Positions 58,853 to 64,000 of a stretch of 64,000 nt of DNA are shown one piece after another. The first letter of the stretch is position 1, and each line of letters begins with the position of its first letter. The notes beneath the pieces are model-generated. The model worked only from the letters and a program-made list of their open reading frames with translations. It was not told the origin of the DNA and ran no database searches. Both the position numbers and the translations under genes were made by a program. Origin of the DNA: Rhodopseudomonas pentothenatexigens (lineage in GTDB: Bacteria; Pseudomonadota; Alphaproteobacteria; Rhizobiales; Xanthobacteraceae); contig NZ_UFQQ01000013.1 of the NCBI RefSeq assembly GCF_900218015.1, positions 105,381 to 169,380 on the forward strand, given 5' to 3'.

Positions 58853-61185
58853 TGCCCGATCTCCTCCTCGAACTGTTCTCCGAAGAAATCCCGGCGCGGA
58901 TGCAGGGGAAGGCTGCTGATGATCTGAAGCGGCTGGTCACCGACAGACTGGTCGCGGAAGGTCTCGTCTACGAGGGCGCCAAGGCGTTCGCGACGCCGCG
59001 GCGGCTGACGCTGACGGTGCACGGCATTCCGGCGCGGCAGCCGGATCTCAAGGACGAGCGCAAGGGGCCGAAGGTCGGCGCGCCGGATGCGGCGGTGCAG
59101 GGCTTCCTCAAGGCCACCGGGCTCGCTTCGCTGGACGAGGCCAAGATCCAGCGCGATCCGAAGAAGGGTGATTTCTACGTCGCGCTGATCGAGAAGCCGG
59201 GCCGGCCGGCGATCGAGGTGCTGGCCGAGATTCTGCCGGTGATCGTCCGCACCTTCCCGTGGCCGAAATCGATGCGCTGGGGCGAGCGCTCGGCCAAGCC
59301 CGGCGCGCTGCAATGGGTGCGGCCGCTGCATTCGATCGTCGCCACCTTCGGGATCGAAACCGAAGAACCCGACGTGGTGCATTTCACCGTCGACGGCATC
59401 GAAGCCGGGCAGACCACGCGCGGCCATCGCTTCATGGCGCCGGATGCGTTCCAGGTGCGACGCTTCGAGGACTACGAGGCCAAGCTGGCCGCCGCCAAGG
59501 TCGTGCTCGATTCAGCCCGGCGCAAGGACATCATCCTGGCCGACGCGAAAACGCTGGCGCAGGCGCAGAACTACGAACTGGTCGAGGATGCTGGCCTGCT
59601 CGACGAAGTCTCCGGCCTGGTGGAATGGCCGGTGCCGTTGATGGGCTCGTTCGACGAGGACTTCCTGTCGATCCCCGACGAAGTGATCCGCGCCACCATC
59701 CGCGCCAACCAGAAGTGCTTCGTGGTCGCCGATCCTGCGACCGGCAAACTCGCCAACAAGTTCATCCTGACCGCGAATATCGAAGCCAGCGACGGCGGCG
59801 CCGCCATCACCGCCGGCAACGAGCGCGTGATCCGCGCGCGGCTCAGCGATGCGAAGTTCTTCTACGATACCGATCTGAAGACCAAGCTCGAAGACCGGCT
59901 GCCGAAGTTCGATCAGATCGTGTTCCACGAAAAGCTCGGCACCCAGGCTGAACGCATCGCCCGCATCGAACGCCTCGCCGCCGAAATCGCGCCGCTGGTC
60001 GGCGCCGATGTCGAAAAAACCAAGCGCGCTGCGCGGTTGTGCAAGGTGGACCTGCTGACCGAGGTCGTCGGCGAATTTCCCGAGCTGCAGGGCCTCATGG
60101 GCAAGTACTACGCGCTCGCCCAGGGCGAGGACGCGTCCGTCGCCGCCGCCTGCGAGGAGCACTACAAGCCGCAAGGCCCGAACGACCGCGTCCCGACCGA
60201 TCCGGTCAGCATCGCGGTGGCGCTCGCCGATAAGCTCGACACGCTGGTCGGGTTCTGGGCGATCGATGAGAAGCCGACGGGAAGCAAGGACCCGTATGCT
60301 CTGAGGCGTGCGGCGCTGGGGGTGATTAGGCTGGTCTTGGAGAACGACCTGCGGATCAAACTCGCCGACGTCGTATTGGTTCGTCGAATGTTCGATCTCG
60401 AAATCGAAGAGCAATCAGCTTACCAGCGCATTTTGAGCGCAATAAAGCAGGATCATGAGACAGCGAAGGAAGTGTACTCAGACGTAGCCGCCGTCGAGAA
60501 GCTCTCCCAAGAGGGCGGATTTCGTTTTGATGCATTCTTGGAATTGGTCGCGCATCCGGAAAAGGTGATGAATATCCCAGAGGGTGTGGCAGAAAAACTT
60601 GCTGCTGCAATGGCTGAGCGAGGCATGCGCGGTGAGAGGTGGCATACGTCCACTCTCGCGGACAGCCTCCTTTCTTTCTTCGCCGACCGCCTCAAAGTTC
60701 AACTCCGCGAGCAGGGCGCCCGTCATGACCTCGTCGACGCGGTGTTCGCGCTCGAAGGCCAGGACGATATCCTGATGATCGTCCGCCGCGTCGAGGCGCT
60801 GGCGGCGTTCCTCGCCACCGACGACGGCAAGAATCTCTTGGCCGGCACCAAGCGCGCCGCCAACATTCTGCGCATCGAGGAGAAGAAGGACGGCCGCGCC
60901 TTCGACGGTGCGCCGGATGCGGCGCTGTACGCGCAGGACGAGGAGAAGGCGCTGGCGGCTGCGATCGACCGCGCCAAGGCGGATGCCGGCGCTGTAGTCG
61001 CCAAGGAAGACTTCGCCGCGGCGATGAGCGCGATGGCCGGGCTTCGGCCGGCGGTCGATGCGTTCTTCGACAAGGTCACGGTCAACGCCGACGACAAGGC
61101 CGTGCGCGAAAACCGCCTGAAGCTGCTGAACGAAATCCGCGCCGCGACCCGCGCGGTGGCGGACTTCTCGAAGATCCAGGACTAA
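58852..61185 (+). CDS. glyS: Glycyl-tRNA synthetase beta subunit with an extra segment
   Basis: A 777-residue subunit that recognises tRNA(Gly); most bacterial GlyS proteins are near 690-700 residues. The frame is intact from [20 protein letters not shown] to the end. Residues ~503-583 (60360-60600), after the conserved [14 protein letters not shown] block, form an added region rich in Glu/Lys with about 50% GC (120 of 240 bases counted), against the high-GC rest. It rejoins the normal sequence at [27 protein letters not shown] gives the ribosome site; the start overlaps the DUF559 stop. Confidence 0.93.
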   Translation: MPDLLLELFSEEIPARMQGKAADDLKRLVTDRLVAEGLVYEGAKAFATPRRLTLTVHGIPARQPDLKDERKGPKVGAPDAAVQGFLKATGLASLDEAKIQRDPKKGDFYVALIEKPGRPAIEVLAEILPVIVRTFPWPKSMRWGERSAKPGALQWVRPLHSIVATFGIETEEPDVVHFTVDGIEAGQTTRGHRFMAPDAFQVRRFEDYEAKLAAAKVVLDSARRKDIILADAKTLAQAQNYELVEDAGLLDEVSGLVEWPVPLMGSFDEDFLSIPDEVIRATIRANQKCFVVADPATGKLANKFILTANIEASDGGAAITAGNERVIRARLSDAKFFYDTDLKTKLEDRLPKFDQIVFHEKLGTQAERIARIERLAAEIAPLVGADVEKTKRAARLCKVDLLTEVVGEFPELQGLMGKYYALAQGEDASVAAACEEHYKPQGPNDRVPTDPVSIAVALADKLDTLVGFWAIDEKPTGSKDPYALRRAALGVIRLVLENDLRIKLADVVLVRRMFDLEIEEQSAYQRILSAIKQDHETAKEVYSDVAAVEKLSQEGGFRFDAFLELVAHPEKVMNIPEGVAEKLAAAMAERGMRGERWHTSTLADSLLSFFADRLKVQLREQGARHDLVDAVFALEGQDDILMIVRRVEALAAFLATDDGKNLLAGTKRAANILRIEEKKDGRAFDGAPDAALYAQDEEKALAAAIDRAKADAGAVVAKEDFAAAMSAMAGLRPAVDAFFDKVTVNADDKAVRENRLKLLNEIRAATRAVADFSKIQD

Positions 61186-61193
61186 CCGCTGCG

Positions 61194-61337
61194 TCATTCC
61201 GGGGCGCTCGCGTCAGCGAGCGAACCCGGAATCCGATGTGGTCGCGCACGGCACCCGCCTCGCGTCTCGCGGCGTCACCCTTTGCGATAACTGCGAGATT
61301 CCGGGTCTGCGTGCTGTCGCACGCATCCCGGAATGAC
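61194..61337. repeat. Converging REP-like hairpins
   Basis: CATTCCGGGGCGCTCGCG...CGAACCCGGAATCC and GATTCCGGGTCTGCG...GCATCCCGGAATGAC face each other in the gap after glyS. They are the same family as 53465-53499 and 21382. Confidence 0.7.
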
Positions 61338-61397
61338 GGTGGAGGGAAGCCCCGCATCCCCTCAACAGCTGCACCGATCGGCAACATCGCGAAACAA

Positions 61398-61412
61398 TTA
61401 ACCGCGCGTTAA
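61398..61412. promoter_or_regulatory. Perfect CtrA box
   Basis: TTAACCGCGCGTTAA is an exact TTAA-N7-TTAA site 73 bp before the 367-residue gene. A further TTAACC half-site lies at 61449. Confidence 0.7.
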
Positions 61413-61484
61413 CCATGTCCTGACAGGTTGGCGGCCGGTAACGGTTCCTTAACCGTTCGTTTTTCGGCTGCGGGGCGTCCTGCC

Positions 61485-62588
61485 ATGACCAGCATCACCA
61501 ACGGGTTGACCAATTACGCGCAGCAATACGGCGCCGCCTATGCGCGGACCGCGGGCACCCAGACCTCGCTGGCCAGCATCCTGAACGCGGGCAGCGACGA
61601 GGTGCTGCCGAGCGCCAGCAACGCGGCGACCCAGCTGACGCTGTCGGCGGCGGCGCGGGCACAGCTCGCCGGCGGCTCTTCCAAGGATTACTCCGCGGCG
61701 ATCAGCGACAGCCGGGCCGCGATCGACAAGCTGTACAAGGCGGCGAACGTCTCCGCGCCCTACGACGCCAGCGGCAAGCCGACGATCGACCTGTCGACGC
61801 TCGACCGCCGGGCGCTGTTCGCGATCGCCTCCAACGCCGGCGGCCGGTTCACCGACGCCGAGCAGACGCTGGCGGCGACCAACCGGATCGCGCAGTTCAA
61901 TGCCGCGCTGTCGCCGGCGACGCAGACCGCCAAGCTGATCGGCGACTACAGCACCGTGTACAAAGCCGCCGCCAGCTATCTCGACGGCGCCTCCAGCGAA
62001 GAGAAGGCGACCGCGACCTGGCAGGCCGAGCGCGCCGCGATCACCAAGGGTCTGGCGGCGACGCAGAGCGATCCGTCGAAGATCCCGACCGGCATCAGCA
62101 ATGACCCGGTCGCCGCCTATCTGGCGCGCTATCCGTCCGGCAGCACCACCACGACCCAGGATTTCGGCAGCGTCGCCAAGCAGGCCCGCGCCGCGCTCGA
62201 CGATCAGGCCAAGCAGGCGACCGCCGCCGGCAAGCTGCTGGTGTACGATCCGGCGCGCAAGACCGGCCAGCAGGCCGATCTGTCGGTGCTCGACAATCGC
62301 GCGCTGTCGGCGATCTCGCTCAACAAGGACGATCTGTTCTCCAAGGAAGAAGTGTTCGCCGCCAAGCGCGAACTCGACAGCCGCAACCGCGCCAGCATCC
62401 TCACCGCGCTGAAGCAGAGCCAGACCTCAGGCAACCCGGCGGATTTCAGCCTCGGCCTGCTCAACGCCTATGCGGGCATGAGCGCCGAGGAGCGCACGGC
62501 GACCAACTGGACGCCGACGTTCCGCGACAACGCGGTGCAGAGCTACAAGGCGACCAACTCGCTGCTGTCGATGCTGAAGGGAAGCTAG
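61485..62588 (+). CDS. Hypothetical protein with internal repeats, CtrA-type promoter
   Basis: A 367-residue Ala/Ser-rich protein of unknown function. Two related blocks are visible: TIDLSTLDRRALFAIASN...FTDAEQTLAA (about 110-145) and QADLSVLDNRALSAISLN...FSKEEVFAAK (about 275-310), showing an internal duplication. The D-L-S-x-L-D and F-T/S-x-E-E parts vaguely recall EF-hand-like acidic loops but lack a proper Ca motif. No signal peptide. A perfect CtrA box suggests cell-cycle or motility-linked expression. ATG 61485 is chosen over an upstream frame. Confidence 0.8.
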   Translation: MTSITNGLTNYAQQYGAAYARTAGTQTSLASILNAGSDEVLPSASNAATQLTLSAAARAQLAGGSSKDYSAAISDSRAAIDKLYKAANVSAPYDASGKPTIDLSTLDRRALFAIASNAGGRFTDAEQTLAATNRIAQFNAALSPATQTAKLIGDYSTVYKAAASYLDGASSEEKATATWQAERAAITKGLAATQSDPSKIPTGISNDPVAAYLARYPSGSTTTTQDFGSVAKQARAALDDQAKQATAAGKLLVYDPARKTGQQADLSVLDNRALSAISLNKDDLFSKEEVFAAKRELDSRNRASILTALKQSQTSGNPADFSLGLLNAYAGMSAEERTATNWTPTFRDNAVQSYKATNSLLSMLKGS

Positions 62589-62604
62589 GCGCTTTGCCGG
62601 GGAC

Positions 62605-63882
62605 TCAGGTCGCCAAAGCCAGCCAGCCTGCCAGCGCGATGCCGCCGATCGCCAGCGCGACCAGCACGACCGCGCTCGGCCAGGTCCGCCTTCCGCCGAA
62701 TGCGATCGCATAGGCCGCCTTCAGCACGTTGTTCGACGAGGTCGCGATCAGGATCGCGATCGACACCGCATGCGCGCCGAGCCCGGCGGTGCCGCCCTGC
62801 GCCAGATTGAGAACGAACGGGTCGATGTCGGCGAAACCGACGATCGCCGCCAGCCAATAGATGCCCTGGGTGCCGAATTCGCTCTTCACCCAGGTCGAGG
62901 CCAGCGAGATCGCCACGAACAGCGCCGCGAACACCGCGGCCGAGCCGAGTTCGAGCGGATTGTCGTTCTGCGCAGGCGCCACCGTCTCGCCGGTCGGAGC
63001 CGCGCTGAGGACGTATTGCAGGGTGGCGATCGCCATGGCGGCGGCGGCGAGCCCGATCATCGGCGGCGCGAGCTGCTGCGCCAGCGGCAGGTTGAACACC
63101 GCGATCGTTGCCAGCACCCGCAGATACATCACGCCGGTCGCCAGCGTGATCCCGGCCAGCGCGTCGCGGCGGGAGAACGCGTCGGAGCGGGCCTGGCGCG
63201 CCAGCACCACCGTGGTGGCGGTCGACGAATACAGTCCGCCCAGCGCCGGCATCCACAGCGCCCGCGCGGCATGGTGCCAATAGCGCTGCGCCAGATAGCT
63301 GGCATAGGACAGCGCCGATATCAGGGTCAGGGCCAGCCACGCCTGGCGCGGCGTGATGCTGGTCAGCGAGGTCACCGGCTCGGCCGGCAGCAGCGGCAGC
63401 ACCACGCCGCTGAGAATCAGAAATTGCGCCGCGGTGGTGATCTCGCGGGCGTCGATCTTGCGCACCAGCCGGTGCAGCCAGTCCCGGCTGGTCAGCAGCA
63501 TCACCGCCGTCACGGTGACGCCGACCGCGACCCAGTGCGGCAGTGCCAGCGTCACCGCGCCGAGCAGGTAGGCGTGGATGTTGAGCAGCAGCACCACCAG
63601 CCCGGCGTTGCGCTCCCCCTGGTCGTCGCGCTCACGCAGGTGGACGGTGTAGAAGATCGACAGCCAGATGCCGAGCACCAGCAGCCCGCCGGTGAAGGCG
63701 ACCAGACGGGTCGGATCGAGCCAGTACAGCACGCCGCCGCCGAGCGACAGCAGCGGGAAGGTGCGGACGCCGCCCGGCCGCGCGGATTTGCGCTGCTCGA
63801 AGAAGTCCTCGAAGGCAAAGCCGAGAAAAAAGCTCAGCAGCAGCAACAGCGCCAGGCTGTGGACGGAGGGCGTTGCGAGCAT
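62605..63882 (-). CDS. DUF4010/MgtC-SapB-type membrane protein
   Basis: A 425-residue protein with about twelve membrane helices. The N-terminal part is MgtC-like (LSFFLGFAFEDFFEQRKS, GGVRTFPLLSLGGGVLYWL) and the C-terminal half is the DUF4010 domain (GLYSSTATTVVLARQ, GFADIDPFVLNLAQGG). Function is unknown; metal or ion homeostasis is often suggested. The start at 63882 lies only 23 bp from the end of an IS481-like element, which probably replaced its native promoter. Confidence 0.88.
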   Translation of the reverse strand: MLATPSVHSLALLLLLSFFLGFAFEDFFEQRKSARPGGVRTFPLLSLGGGVLYWLDPTRLVAFTGGLLVLGIWLSIFYTVHLRERDDQGERNAGLVVLLLNIHAYLLGAVTLALPHWVAVGVTVTAVMLLTSRDWLHRLVRKIDAREITTAAQFLILSGVVLPLLPAEPVTSLTSITPRQAWLALTLISALSYASYLAQRYWHHAARALWMPALGGLYSSTATTVVLARQARSDAFSRRDALAGITLATGVMYLRVLATIAVFNLPLAQQLAPPMIGLAAAAMAIATLQYVLSAAPTGETVAPAQNDNPLELGSAAVFAALFVAISLASTWVKSEFGTQGIYWLAAIVGFADIDPFVLNLAQGGTAGLGAHAVSIAILIATSSNNVLKAAYAIAFGGRRTWPSAVVLVALAIGGIALAGWLALAT

Positions 63883-63905
63883 CGGGATCGGCCAGGGACG
63901 CTAGC

Positions 63906-64000
63906 TGTGAGCTTTCATTAGGTTGTCCATCCGGTCCGGACCGGGGATGCTGAGGTTGCGATGCTTCAGTATCCAGGGAGGGACCGGATGAACATTCACA
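63906..64000 (+). mobile_element. Left end of an IS481-family insertion sequence (partial)
   Basis: The end begins TGTGAGCTTTCATTAGGTTG, closely like IS481 left ends, directly after CTAGC. CTAG is the preferred IS481 target. A transposase start with GGGAGGGA follows at 63988. The element runs past the window edge. Confidence 0.72.
63988..64000 (+). CDS. Start of an IS481-family transposase (partial)
   Basis: ATGAACATTCACA encodes MNIH, the usual first residues of IS481-family transposases (MNIHKNARLTP). GGGAGGGA lies 7 bases before. Only 13 bases are in the window, so the call depends on the terminal repeat and this start. Confidence 0.6.

Noticed and set aside
60360..60600. Possible frameshift or pseudogene in glyS
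   Set aside because: The frame stays open and rejoins conserved sequence, so an in-frame insertion explains it better than damage.

Overview
The window looks like chromosome from a purple non-sulfur alphaproteobacterium of the Rhodopseudomonas palustris type (Bradyrhizobiaceae). The grounds are high GC with strong GC third-position bias, a cell-cycle methylase of the CcrM type, CtrA-, FixK- and alphaproteobacterial LexA-type sites, many REP-like palindromes, CcoG, nitrogenase-associated and Mo-related genes, and aromatic-degradation genes including a benzoate-type P450. No rRNA, tRNA or CRISPR array was found. Genus is an inference; the strain cannot be told.

Layout. 1-4.9 kb: a branched-chain/amide-type ABC importer (permease, Tat-type binding protein, permease, two ATPases), split by a REP cluster. 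5-9 kb: alpha/beta hydrolase, a SqrR/BigR-type persulfide-sensor repressor, rhodanese, a sulfide:quinone-reductase-like flavoprotein and a methyltransferase. 9-11 kb: a nitrogenase-associated ArsC-like protein and a DUF2478 protein behind a near-perfect sigma54 promoter and an exact NifA site, divergent from modD. 11.3-18.4 kb: aromatic module with acyl-CoA ligase, Nudix hydrolase, LigA/LigB extradiol dioxygenase, PobR-like AraC regulator and cytochrome P450. 18.5-24.9 kb: sulfate-ester scavenging (alkylsulfatase, arylsulfatase, TauE exporter, DsbA/HCCA-isomerase-like protein). 25-36.7 kb: a redox region with ccoG, PadR plus a Rieske protein, NifX-like protein, DUF2892, a second SqrR/BigR-type repressor driving an RND pump, a DsbA-like protein, and an FNR/FixK-preceded module of small exported protein, ferric-reductase-like flavocytochrome and cytochrome b5-like protein.

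36.8-47.7 kb: ccrM with GANTC and CtrA-like sites, zinc protease, moaB, a two-subunit CoA-transferase, MarR-GNAT fusion, glycosyltransferase, a LexA-boxed radical-SAM protein, glyoxalase-like protein, rnhB and a GT39-like membrane protein. 47.7-61.2 kb: housekeeping genes (uracil-DNA glycosylase, ETF-QO, TPR protein, ispE, polyprenyl diphosphate synthase, TrmN6-like methylase, S49 protease, glyQ, glyS). A DUF559 gene flanked by 64-bp inverted REP repeats sits between glyQ and glyS, and glyS itself carries an unusual low-GC in-frame segment. 61.4-64 kb: a protein behind a perfect CtrA box, a DUF4010/MgtC-type membrane protein, and the left end of an IS481-family element running off the window.

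The regulatory DNA is the most informative part: NifA/sigma54, FixK/FNR, SOS, CtrA, GANTC, PadR and SqrR-like sites can each be read directly and tie otherwise generic genes to nitrogen fixation, oxygen, DNA damage, cell cycle and sulfide.
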